In this document: one piece after another, positions 10,601 to 20,700 of the stretch
Layout of the letters: each line of letters opens with the position of its first letter
Position numbering within the stretch: the first letter of the stretch is position 1
NCBI GenBank assembly: GCA_003971905.1
Contig: RSEE01000008.1
Span: forward strand, 806,001 to 870,000
Length of the DNA stretch: 64,000 nt
From: Moniliella sp. 'wahieum'
Lineage: Eukaryota > Basidiomycota > Moniliellomycetes > Moniliellales > Moniliellaceae
Direction of reading: 5' to 3'
Made by a program: the position numbers and the translations under genes
Notes under the pieces: model-generated
The model's input: the letters and a program-made list of their open reading frames with translations, nothing else
Told to the model about the DNA's origin: nothing
The model's database searches: none

Positions 10601-12747
10601 GGCGGGCAGTAGCCAGAACCTGGGGCAGCGAGAGGTCGGTGTCGACCAAACCACATTGCGAAAGGGCCAGGGCCTCCACCATGGAGGGGGCAAGGCCAGT
10701 GAGCTGGGTGCGCGCAAGACGCAACGTAAATGGCGGGGGGGGAAGTACTTAGATTGCGGGGAAACGAGGATCATATCTGTGCCGGCCTGCAGTTGACCGA
10801 CTTTGGTCCACGAGGGTGAGAGCGGGTTCTGTGCCGCACGAAGAGGATGCTCGGGAGTGGCTTTGATCACCCTTCCGTCCGTCAAAGTCACCTTAAGAAG
10901 ACGCTCAGGCATCTTGCGGAACCAATGGTGGATGCCGCTCCGCTCAATCTCCAGCGACGACGGCTTAATCGTCGCCACCTCTTTGCCGTCGGACAGGTCT
11001 GCGATGCGCGCCACATCCATTCCGTTGCCCAGTACCACCTCCGTATCCGCCGTGACACAAACCATACCCCAATGGGTGTTGTGCAGCTGCCGTGGCTTGG
11101 CAATCTTTCCATCTCGTCCAATCGGGGTGTTGCACCGCCGCAAGTGGGACAAGGTGGAGGAGAAGGTGTACCGGTTAAGCACTTGCGACACACCAGCGCG
11201 TGCAGACATGAACATTTTTGGTCGCCCCAGTTGCCCGTCGCAACAGAGTACTTTAGGCCATTGGTAATGGTCGACGCCTTGACAGCTTGGGTAATGTGGA
11301 AATCCTTCTTCTCCTCCACGCACTTTTGGAGATGGCGGTAGATATCGCGCGTAAGCTTGCGGAAAAGCATGCGGAAAAGGCCTGCCAACAAAGGCCCAGC
11401 CATGTCGAGACGCTTCTTGCCGAAGTGGTCACGGTCATCAATTTCGCGCCGCTCGAGGGCAGTGAGTAGGAGACGATGAATCATGTACCCAAGAAGTAGG
11501 CCTTCTTGGTGTTACTCCCCTCAGACATGGAGATATGCGGCAGCATCTTCTGCAGAATCTCCTGCGCGTAGTGGCGACGTCCACGCGCCAGACCAGTGAC
11601 CGTGCCACGTCGACCAATCCAGTGCATTCTCCCGATCTTGGATGCTGAATGCCTCTTCAATACAGGGCTTGAGCATCTCAAGCATCTGCGTGTCGTTGGG
11701 ATCGTAGCAAATGTGCTGGAGGATTTCACGATCGGGGACAATGCCGAGCGCACGAAACACAATCACGATCGGCACGCCTTGATGTAAGGCAAGGTAGCAC
11801 GGATCACACTCCCACTGTTACCCTTGTCGCCCGAACGGGCAAACATTTTGACCTGCATTGTGCTCACCGTCTTGCCTCCCGTCTCAACCGCACTGCGAAT
11901 CTCAGCGAGGTAGTTGACTGGCGAAGGGGCTGACTTGGAGAAGACATATACATGGTTTGCCGCCATCCTCTCTTGGGCAATCAGCACCTTTTCAGACCCA
12001 TTGATGATGAAGTATCCACCCGAGTCGCAGGGACACTCATCCTTGGCATACTTTTGGTTGTCGTCCATGTTGGTCAAACGACAAACGTAGACTGAAGCAT
12101 GATGGGCACTTTGCCAATGAAGACCTTCTGCACCTCGGTGGCCGCGCCACGCTCCGCTGGCTCCCATGTATCATCCCATCCTCCACCTTGAGGTACTTGC
12201 GCTGCGTCACATCAAGGAAGATGGGCGCGGCATACGTCAGGTTACGCAGGCGGGCATCCTGAGGGAAAAGCGGACCGGTGGATCCATCGTCCTCCGTCTG
12301 CTTGGGGAGCGAGTGAGATTTGGCCAAAGACGATCTCATACCGAATCTGCGCAAGAGTCAGCATGATAGGAAGGAAGGAGAGACGGCATCGGGACCGGAA
12401 GGGGAGTAAAAATACGTACGGTCCTGTCGTCAATTTCGCCATTGTACTGCTTGGCTTGCTCGAGGGTCAGCTGGCCTACTTCCTGGACGAGCTCCTGCAT
12501 GGTGGTGCCGAGGAAATCGTTGAACGAGTCGAGCTGCTGACGGACAAGACCGCGCGAGTCGAAGAAGGAGCGGATAATGTCCCATGAATCCTGCTGCCTC
12601 AGCTCCTCCTCCTGGGGGTCGTCGTTGGCCAGGGGGTACTCGTCAGCCTTGTCGAGGTACGAGTCGTAGTCCTTGGCTCCGTCTGAGGGGGGGCGGGGGG
12701 TCAGTCAGCATGGGCGGCAGCAGGAACGCGCGGAAGGACGTACCCAT
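7642..12747 (-). CDS. RPB2: RNA polymerase II second-largest subunit, intein-containing
   Basis: Catalytic-core subunit of nuclear RNA polymerase II. The start is a 4-nt coding exon (ATGG, 12744-12747), a 61-bp intron (12683-12743), then [18 protein letters not shown] second intron lies near 12349-12420 between GEIDDRT and [12 protein letters not shown]. Hallmarks in order: [54 protein letters not shown] (split by the intein), [57 protein letters not shown] and the C-terminal zinc site with CxxC-type pairs (VCDICG, CRSCKN) before YIP. At least eight frame changes are scattered through the host parts, all of the one-base indel kind seen in neighbouring genes. The last residues after AARLY are uncertain, so the stop may lie anywhere from about 7720 to 7642. 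Confidence 0.93.
9828..11059 (-). mobile_element. Intein in RPB2 with LAGLIDADG-like endonuclease region
   Basis: A protein-splicing element of about 410 residues interrupts RPB2 exactly between HNTHWGMV and CPAETPEGQ. Residue 1 is Cys ([13 protein letters not shown], block A). Block B is ATPEHP with its conserved His. Block F is [16 protein letters not shown]. Block G ends SLVSHN followed by Cys+1 of the host, so all splicing residues (Cys1, TxxH, terminal His-Asn, Cys+1) are present. The centre is too long for a mini-intein. It shows two degenerate LAGLIDADG-like motifs, [12 protein letters not shown] (about 10569-10623) and [10 protein letters not shown] (about 10349-10381), and a [10 protein letters not shown]-type segment (about 10150-10190) of the sort I recall in eukaryotic nuclear inteins. 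The span of 1232 nt is not a multiple of three. One frame change lies near a run of C at about 10735-10742 (minus strand), probably a homopolymer error. Confidence 0.9.
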
Positions 12748-13122
12748 TGGGGGCAGCGAGTAGCAGCGGAGAGGGGTGGGGTGGGGGCAGCCGTGCGCGT
12801 CGGCAGACACGGCGTGGACGGAGGCGGGAGAGGAGAAGGAGGTGGTGGTGGCGGCGTTCAGCGGTTTGGCAAACCAGCGGGTGATCGCCTGAGCTCAGGC
12901 CGCTGGCTGCCGCCGGGCGATTACCGCAGAAGGTTGACCTGCCACTGCCCCCGTGCCACCACCCATTAGGTCAGCAGCACTTAGGTAAGCCTTTCGGCTG
13001 CGTTGGCTGCTGCAATTTCATTTTGGCCGTTTTGGGTCATCCGATGGATCCTCGCAACCGCCACCACCACCACCCCCAACCCCTCCCCCCTTGGCCTGGC
13101 GCGGCAGCGTTCATTCTGCACC
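12748..13122. other. Divergent promoter region RPB2/CWC25
   Basis: 375 bases between the start codons of RPB2 (-) and CWC25 (+). G-rich near RPB2 and C-rich near CWC25; no TATA box recognised. Both products act in mRNA production. Confidence 0.5.
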
Positions 13123-14553
13123 ATGGGCGCCGGTGATCTGGTACGACCCTCCTCCCCTCCCATTCTGGGTCTTTACACCGCCCATATACTGACTTCTCTC
13201 CTGCCACAGAATATGAAAAAGAGCTGGCACCCGCTCTTGATGGTCAATCAGGAAAAGGTGTGGAAGCGAGAAAAGCATGCCCTCGAGGAGCGCAAGAAGC
13301 TCGACGAACTCAAGCGCGAGCGCGACCAAGAACGCGAACTACAGGAACTTCGTCGACTCCAAGAAGAAGCCGGCGGCAAGAAACGGCAAGAACGGGTGGA
13401 TTGGATGTACGCCGCGCCCACCCAGGGCGAGACGAACGCTGAGGAGATGGAGGAGTATCTTTTGGGCAAAAAGAAGATTGACAAGATATTACGAGGGGAC
13501 GAAGCACAAAAATTAAGCGCTGTGGGAGGACAGGTCGGACCTTCCAGCTCCAACGTAAACTCCAACTCCAAGACGCAAGGCTATCAAGCCCTGCAGAACG
13601 CCAACACCGCCCAGGACTTGGCCGCCAAGGTGCGCGAGGATCCGATGCTCGCCATCAAGCGGCAAGAACAGTCCGCCTACGAGGCCCTTTTGCGGGATCC
13701 GGCACGCCTTCGCCAGCTGAGAAAGCAACATGGCCTTGACAGTGGGGATAAAGATAAGGATAAGGATAAGGATAAGGATCAGCGTCGACAAGAGCGCCAT
13801 CGCCGCCATCGCCGCGACCGAGACGAACGAGAAGACCGTCACCGCCGCGACCGTCACCGCGACCACGACGAGAGGGATGAGCGCCATCGGCACCATTCTC
13901 TTCGGCATCGCTCTCATCATGATGTGGAAGAATCGCGCAGTCGTTCCCCAAGCCCGGGACGACGACGGGAAAGAGATGAACGCCCTAGTAGCTCCCGACG
14001 CAGTCACGAAACCTATCCTTCCTCCTCTCGGCGACACCACTATTCTTCTTCCTCTCGGCGGGACGACTCTCGGCGGGACGACTCTCGGCGGGACGATTAC
14101 GCTTCTTCCTTCCGGAGAGGGAGTGACTCCTACGCCTCTCGGCGGGACGAACGCAGTGTTCGTAAGACCGAGCGGGGAGATCCGGAAAGGGATCCGCACC
14201 GCACCTACTCTACCCCTCGTTCTTTCGAGGCAAGTGCCGGCACGTCAGGCGGTGGCGGACTGACGGCGGAGGAAAGAGCGGCGAAAGTGGCTGCGATGGC
14301 CTCGGCGGCCCAGTCGGTGGAGGTAGCGCGCGGTGAGAGGGTGGCGCGCGATGTGGCGGAGGAACAGGCGGAGTTGGGGCGGGAAGCACAGCTGCGGGAG
14401 CAGTTGAAACGTCGGTATGGCGCTCATGCGACGGACGAGGTGGTGCGGCGCGAGATGCTGCTGTCGCACCAAAAGGTGCTGGATCCGAAGATGGACTTGC
14501 AACAGAGCCTCGGACGGCAGCGCCGAGGGCTGCAGCGCTTAGCCGATGAATGA
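13123..14553 (+). CDS. CWC25: Pre-mRNA splicing factor CWC25
   Basis: Spliceosome protein that in yeast joins after Prp2 and supports the first transesterification. An 18-nt first exon (MGAGDL) and a 69-bp intron (13141-13209) precede [18 protein letters not shown], the diagnostic Cir_N-type N terminus. The predicted product has 453 residues and reads cleanly. Residues about 20-80 are a charged coiled coil, followed by VDWMYAAP and the [14 protein letters not shown] motif. The middle is a (KD)n stretch, then Arg/His/Asp- and RS-rich sequence with [10 protein letters not shown] repeats, typical of nuclear speckle proteins. The C-terminal part ([14 protein letters not shown] onward) is helical and resembles the conserved tail of the family. 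The start is set by the MGxGDLNMKK signature spliced across the intron. Confidence 0.92.
   Translation: MGAGDLVRPSSPPILGLYTAHILTSLLPQNMKKSWHPLLMVNQEKVWKREKHALEERKKLDELKRERDQERELQELRRLQEEAGGKKRQERVDWMYAAPTQGETNAEEMEEYLLGKKKIDKILRGDEAQKLSAVGGQVGPSSSNVNSNSKTQGYQALQNANTAQDLAAKVREDPMLAIKRQEQSAYEALLRDPARLRQLRKQHGLDSGDKDKDKDKDKDQRRQERHRRHRRDRDEREDRHRRDRHRDHDERDERHRHHSLRHRSHHDVEESRSRSPSPGRRRERDERPSSSRRSHETYPSSSRRHHYSSSSRRDDSRRDDSRRDDYASSFRRGSDSYASRRDERSVRKTERGDPERDPHRTYSTPRSFEASAGTSGGGGLTAEERAAKVAAMASAAQSVEVARGERVARDVAEEQAELGREAQLREQLKRRYGAHATDEVVRREMLLSHQKVLDPKMDLQQSLGRQRRGLQRLADE
13747..13779 (+). repeat. GATAAG hexamer microsatellite inside CWC25
   Basis: About five tandem copies of a GATAAG unit encode the KDKDKD stretch. 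It keeps the reading frame, so length variation would only add or remove Lys-Asp pairs. Confidence 0.75.
14052..14097 (+). repeat. 15-bp tandem repeat inside CWC25
   Basis: Three copies of a ctctcggcgggacga unit encode SRRDD repeats in the RS-like region, in frame. Confidence 0.75.
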
Positions 14554-14936
14554 AGGCATTGGGGGTCTGTGGGTGTTTTGTATTCGCGCTGGCCCGCTGG
14601 GCACTGCTCTATAGACCACACGAAAGTAGCCCTGCTCGTGTGCAAGTCGAAGGAAGATGCAGTAGAGCGCCAGAACGCCGGCTGGACTGGGGGATGTTGG
14701 GTGTTTAATTGGACTACGACCATCGGGTGTGGTTCGGAGCTAAGAAGGCAGCTGTGCCGATCAGGCACTGGGCGGAACGCGCGCCGTCCGGTTCCGCCCA
14801 GCTGACAAAATCGCGGCGCCGATCGCTGATTGCGATGCAGGACATGGGTGACGGCGGCCGGACTGCCTGCGCCTCCGGCAGCGACAAACGGGCAACGGGC
14901 GGCCGTGCGCTCGGGTGGCTTCCCCCACCACCCGCC
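14554..14936. other. Intergenic region CWC25-ACP
   Basis: Short spacer between two + strand genes; only background sequence seen. Confidence 0.45.
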
Positions 14937-15425
14937 ATGCTCGCCTTCGCCGCCCGCTCGCTGCTGCGTGCCCCCCTCCTCCGCGCCGCCACTGCCCCCG
15001 CTGCTGTGCGCATGATGCAGCCCGCCGTGGCGGTGCGCATGTACAGCTCCGCCACTCTGTCCAAGGACGCCATTTCGTCCCGCATCCTCGACGTGCTCAA
15101 GAGCTTTGACAAAGTCACCCCCGACCAGCTGACCACCTCGGCCACCTTCTCCGAACTGGGTTTTGACAGCCTCGACAGTGTCGAGGTGCTCATGGCCATC
15201 GAGGAGGAATTCAACATTGTACGTGCTGTCATCTTGCGCTTGGGGCGGCGCTGTACACTGCACTACTAACTCGTCCCAGGAAATCCCCGATGCCGAGGCC
15301 GACGAAATCTTGACGGTGCCCCAAGCAATTGAGTACATTGCCAAGACCCCCGAGGGTGCGTGCTTCTCTCTCTTTTAGCTCTTCGTGGACAGTGCACTGA
15401 CCTGGATGAGGCTACAGCGAGCTAA
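14937..15425 (+). CDS. ACP1: Mitochondrial acyl carrier protein
   Basis: Carrier of acyl chains for mitochondrial type II fatty-acid and lipoate synthesis. In many fungi it is also a complex I subunit and partner of LYR proteins. Three exons: 14937-15218, 15280-15355, 15418-15425, with introns of 61 and 62 bp; the first has an actaac branch site. The 121-residue product starts with an Arg/Ala/Ser-rich presequence (MLAFAARSLLRAPLLRAAT...RMYSS). The phosphopantetheine site is in ELGFDSLDSVEV with the acceptor Ser at about residue 78. It ends IPDAEADEILTVPQAIEYIAKTPEAS. The last coding exon is only 8 nt (cgagctaa), inferred because it restores a family-like terminus. The reading is intact. Confidence 0.92.
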
Positions 15426-15841
15426 GCCACCTCGGCACGCAGAGATCATTAATCATTGTTGGAGTCCCATTTCCTATTGTGGCACGTCTCGTAGAGCGTT
15501 TGAATGGAAGTTCCATGCGATGGCAAATGCGGAAGGGGGAAACGATCTGCGGATGACCTAAGATACCAGTATACTAGAACCAATCATAAGAGCAAATGAT
15601 GAGAATTTCCCTGCCTGCCCCCCATCCCCCAAAAAGCACGCATCGCCCAAAGTACCCTGCTTGGCCCCAAGTAACACATCATTCATTAATCATTCCAGCT
15701 TGCTCCTTATTTCCAGATCACATGGGCCAGAGATGAAAATGCGCATAGCAGCTATAGAGCCTACATATATGCTCCCGCTCCATCTAACCTAACCAAGCAA
15801 ATGTCTACTCCGGTTGGGCCACAACGGGAAGAAACATGAAT
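15426..15841. other. Intergenic region between convergent ACP and LRP1
   Basis: 3' flanks of two convergent genes; A/T content is higher than in the genes. No gene seen. Confidence 0.45.
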
Positions 15842-16861
15842 TCACTTATTCGAAGCGGGCGTCTCCTTATTTCTTGCCACGCTTCTTTTTGGGCTTTTCT
15901 TGTTCCTGTGTGCCTTTCGCCGTCGGGTGGATGATGGTGCAGCATCAGACTCGCTGACAGGTTGGGAACGCGTCTCTGCACTTGGTTGGTCCAGCATCGT
16001 CTCCTCTTGCCCTTCGGAGGCCTCGAACGGATCCATCTTCACCCGTTTGGTCTTAGGGGGATTGGCTGCTGCAGCCTCGTCCTCTTCCTCTTCCTCCTTC
16101 TTTATTTCGGATGACTTGCGCTTTCCCTTCCCCTTTGTTGCTTCCCCCGCCTCGCTGGATTTGGCCTTCTTGGCCTTCTTGCCTTTTTTCTTGTCCTTCT
16201 TGCCTTTGGTCTCCTCATCCTTCTCATCCTTCTCAAAATCAAACCGCTTGTGCGTTGGTTCCTTCCCAATCGCATGTTTAATAAACCGGTTGGCCGCTGC
16301 TGTGTCGAGATTGGATCGTGCTGGCCAAACGAAAGTCAGTAAATACTGTCCCAGGCCGCCCCCTTGAAGGAAATAAAAAGAAGACAACGTACCCTCTCGT
16401 GCCTCTGGGTTCTTGGCATTTAATCTTGTGGAAATAAGCTTTGACGCGCTCCAGCTCAGGTCCGACCGGGTGGTTGGCAGGATCAATGCCCTTCACTTTC
16501 AAGTACACTAGTGTTACCGTGTCAGTTCCCGATTTTCATTCCCACCCAAGGCCAGCCAGATTGTACATACTCCACACGAGGTCCAACAGCACATACGCTG
16601 TCGAGGCGTACATCCTTGCTGATGCCAACTTTCCTTCCCGCTCCGCCTCTTCAGCGACAAGGTCTCCTCCTTCTCTCTTCCCCGCCCGAGATGGAGGGGC
16701 GGCCGCGCCACCGATGCGGCAGAGGCCGAGGACGAACCTTGCTGAAGGCGTTTGGTGAGCTGCGCAAGCGGCTGAGCAAGCAACGGCTCAAGCACCTCCG
16801 TCAGTCCTTCAAATGACTCCGCAAACTTCTCCAGCTTGGGTGCGGGTGACTCGAGCGACAT
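15842..16861 (-). CDS. LRP1: Nuclear exosome cofactor LRP1/Rrp47 (C1D family)
   Basis: Binds and stabilises Rrp6 and helps process rRNA and snoRNA 3' ends in the nucleus. The N-terminal Sas10/C1D domain begins SLESPAPKLEKFAESFEGL. The conserved helix SARMYASTAYVLLDLVW follows, with a 63-bp intron (16508-16570) just after W. Then come YLKVKGIDPANHPVGPELERV and KAYFHKIK, a second intron (16321-16392, 72 bp) and RSNLDTAAANRFIKHAIG. The C terminus is Lys/Glu-rich, as expected for an RNA-binding tail. One-base frame changes occur near 16415 and 16700. The end is ambiguous: the frame used stops at 15842, while another frame ends PKKKRGKK with a stop at 15867, which looks more like the family. An indel near 15905 would decide. 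Confidence 0.8.
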
Positions 16862-17764
16862 AGCGGGGGCAGGCGGTGGTGGTGCTGGCGATTGGTTGCG
16901 AAGGGCCAGCTGCTGATATGACGAGGGGGGGCGGGCGGAACGAGCTGAAATTTTTTCCAAGGCCGCCAGGCCTGAGCAGGAGGGCAGTCGGTCCAAACCC
17001 CTGCCATGCAATTTCAACGCGTTCCGCTATTAAAGTGCAGGTGTAGTAGCACATGGCACATGACACACACAGAGGTCTTCTGTGTATACAGACTGTGGGC
17101 GTGGGCTAATTACTTACCCCTCTTCATATGTCTCTCCTCAGCACCATCGGAGCCGTAAACCAAGGGCCTGTGGTCCTCCAATTGACACAAAATTTTACTT
17201 GAAGAGAGTTGGGGGAGAGTGGAGGTTGATAATCTCGGGATATAGGATTCCAGTCCAGGGTTCGCCTATGACAAAGCACAACCTCTCGGGACTGGTATAG
17301 TATCAGATGATACCATTCGAGAGAAGCCAGATACATTTCAATGGTACGACATGATCGATGATGTCGATGATGATGGGAATGGGAGTGAAGAAGCGCAAGT
17401 GCAAATGGGTTTTAGCTCGATACACTTTAGAACCTAGTATCTTGTATCTTCAACTTCTGTGGCGCTGTAGAGCTTGTGGGGATTCTAATACAGTATGCTC
17501 TGCCTTTTGTGATGTCACATTGATGCACATGCCACAGTCGAATGGTTACTTCCATGCCAACCACATTAGATGCGTCCACTGTTGTGGTTCGTCGTTCGCA
17601 GATTAGTAGTACTGCTATACCGACCCGATCTATCCTCCTTTCAACACATTCAACAGCCACGAGATAGAAATGATATGAATCAAACTGCAAGGTATCCAAA
17701 ACGAAATGAAAACGACAGCCAAAACGAAAGGCAAAAGCCCCTGGCGAACTCGGTTCGCCCCAAC
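16862..17764. other. Intergenic region LRP1-IML1
   Basis: About 900 bases with weak purine runs; neither strand has a credible gene. A short minus-strand frame at 17124-17336 looks like chance. Confidence 0.45.
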
Positions 17765-20700
17765 TCAGAACCGGCCTTCCAGCATTGGCGAGTAATCCGG
17801 CAAGATCTGGGACGCCATGTGGCACACCTTCGAAGGAACGGACGGCGGCACATCCGTTCCCACGGGCGCCTCCCCCGCATACAACCGCACCAAAATTCGA
17901 CGGTAAAACGTCTGCAACGCGACGGGATCCGAGCAAAAAGCTTCAAACTCGCTCCGCACCCCTTCGGCCGTGAGGCGGGGCAGAGGCGTCGATCCACTCC
18001 CCGAACGCGATCGGGCCGGTGACGAGGTCCCTCCCGACGAAGCGTTGCGGCGATGATGCAGGCCGAGCGAGACGGAGCCCAACGAAGCCGAGGCAGCTAA
18101 CTGACTCGAATTGTAAAGACGATTGTCGAGCCAGAGAAAGCCTTCGTTCCCTCCCAAGATTTGGGCAAAGGCCAAGCCCGACCGGTGGACAAACTGCGAA
18201 CGCTCGAATTTGGTGGGCCGGGATTGGTAGTTAATCTCCACATTGGCCGGGTACCGCGTAGAGGCTTCTTGGTCGAGAATGAACCCCCAATGGCGCAAGA
18301 GGCAAAACTCAAAGTAAGCGTCGGGTACTGTATGTTCAGGGAGCCGATGCGCGTACGCGTGGACCGGCGGTGGGGGCACGGCCAACCGAATCTGGCGGGG
18401 CGATTGGAACGGATTGTGTTGGGCCACACTACTGATTTGCTCAATTGGGGCCTCGACCAACATGAGTCCTTCTTTTTCCAACAACCGGCTCCAATTTTGA
18501 ACCAGCTCTTCGATAAAGAGCGACGTAGTGGCCATCCAATGGATCTGGAAGTTGAACCCGTTCACTGTGACCAGTTAGTATACTCGGGGGCAGTAGATAA
18601 AGGAGACGGAGGAAAAGACAACGTACTAGGGTTGTGAGAGATGTCATGGTGGATGATACAGATTTCAGCGCGGTCGCGGGAGTTCGCGTCATCAGAATGG
18701 CCTACCCGACGCGAATTGTGGTACTGGCCCACATCAAATGCAATCGACCGCGACAGCTGGATATGGCGCTTCCCTTTCGACGGCCAGCGGGACTCCTTCC
18801 CGGTCCCTGGGCAGAGGAAGAAGGAGGGGCACGGCTTTCCTGCGACGATGGTGTACCCTTGTCACCCAAACCGATCTGTTGCCAGTCTTTGGTAAGGGAA
18901 TAAAAGTAGTGGCCGTCTTTAAAGTCGTGGACGTGACGCACGTGCTCAAGGAAGCCCTGTTGCATCAGCTGGTTGCCAATCGCCACTGCCGCCGTGCGAT
19001 CAGGCACATCCTCAAACCGCTCGGTAAGCCAAGACACAAGTTCTGAGCCATAAAATGAGCTTGGGTACGTCACGCGGCGCCATTTGTGGTCCTCAATCAG
19101 TTTGCTCCCCCAGGCGCTGTGGTGGTCAACATCTCAGCCGCCAGGACAGAGCGCGGAGTATCGGCTAAGTTCTCCTTTTTCCCGCGTGCATGGGAGCCAG
19201 GCGCATTAGAGGTGCTGCCGATACCAGTATAAGAAGGCCAGGTCTGATGGAACAGGGCCAAATTGAGGAGGAACGGCTCATCAAACAAGCTTTGGGTTGG
19301 ATCGAGCGAGGTCATAAGGAAACTGAACGCTTGCCGTGGTTCCCCACTTTGCGCAAACGGAACCGTTGCAGCTCAGCAGCCAGTCGGCTCATGCCAGCAA
19401 TCCGAATTTCCTCTAGCGAAAGGTCCCGCTTGCTCGCCATCAGCTCCGACACCTCTGAGTCGTCCATCAGCTTGGGCACCACAATGAATCGAGCCAGCCA
19501 GTATTTCAGCTCCTCGATCAGTCGGTCCTCAAACCGCTAATCAGGCCGTCCAGGTACGTCCAATTGTACTGGGCTGAGGAGGGGAAGTGGAATTCGGCGG
19601 ACAAGTTCTGGTATCCGGGTAGATCCCTGGCCCAGATACAGCAACTGTACGTGATCGGTGCGGGTCGAGTACGTGATATGCTTGAGATAGCGTTTAACGT
19701 TGATCACGCCGCTGTCCTTGTCGTAGCTGATGCGGTGGATCTGGTTGGAGAGGGACAAAAAGATGGGGTTGCCTGCGGTGATCAGGCCGGGCATAAACGA
19801 TTCTGACGGATGGCGGAGGGTAAACTTGGCTTTGGGCCCAAACACACTCGATTGGTCGCCGACAAAGTTGCTTAGGGTAGAAGAGGTGGTCGTGGGCACG
19901 ATGAACTGGAAGCCACGGGAAAGACGCTGGTAAACCATCTCCTTCAGAACCGACACGGCCGTTTGGGGGGATGTAGGACGCATGGTTGTCCCTGCGGTCA
20001 AGGTAAAGGTTGCGCATATGGTATGACTGGCGTGGATGCCGCGGCTGTTGAGGAAGAGACTGGTTGCGCCCTCGGAGATCGAAGCAACGTAAGGGTGTTC
20101 CTGCCAGTGGGCCATGAGGTCTTGTGCCTCTGGGAGCTGCGACGCTGTAATGGCAGAAGCCGGGCTAGTCATGGAGCGCCACTTGACTTCATGGTGGCTC
20201 AGTCGATGCGGGAAGAGGTACTGCCAGCGCATCAAGTCGGTATAGTTGCCCGCCGATGGCTTTTTGGGCTTGGAAGGGTTGACCAGCGTCTGGTTGTCCA
20301 GAAACTTGATTGCTCCCTTGGGCAGGCCCAACTGGGACACCACACCTCCCGTCACCCCTGTCCATTCGGGGGTGATCTCATCGTCCGATTCGTCCACCGC
20401 TTCCTCTCTTCCCTCTTCGCTGTCTTCGGTCCATCTTGGGGGATACTGATGGGGGTGCGATTGTGCAGCTCGGTGCCGGTTTCGCTGGCAGAGGTGGGAG
20501 CGTCGTCCGTGTTGCGGCGGGAGAGGTAACCCCGATTCCACCAACTTCCCTTTTTCTGCTCGCTTTTGGCGGTAGAGCGGCGGGATTGCAAACCCGGCCT
20601 TGCGGGAGAGCGGGTGGAATGACCAGAGACTACGCTGCCTCCATCCGAGGGAACTGGGCTGCGGACAGGAACTCCATTTGTAGCGAGGATCTGACGAATC

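Noticed and set aside
10735-10742. An intron inside the intein at the run of C
   Set aside because: A one-base homopolymer error explains the frame change; no donor/acceptor pair is needed.
14424-15344. 306-residue minus-strand frame
   Set aside because: Overlaps CWC25 and ACP, which have clear family matches on the + strand.
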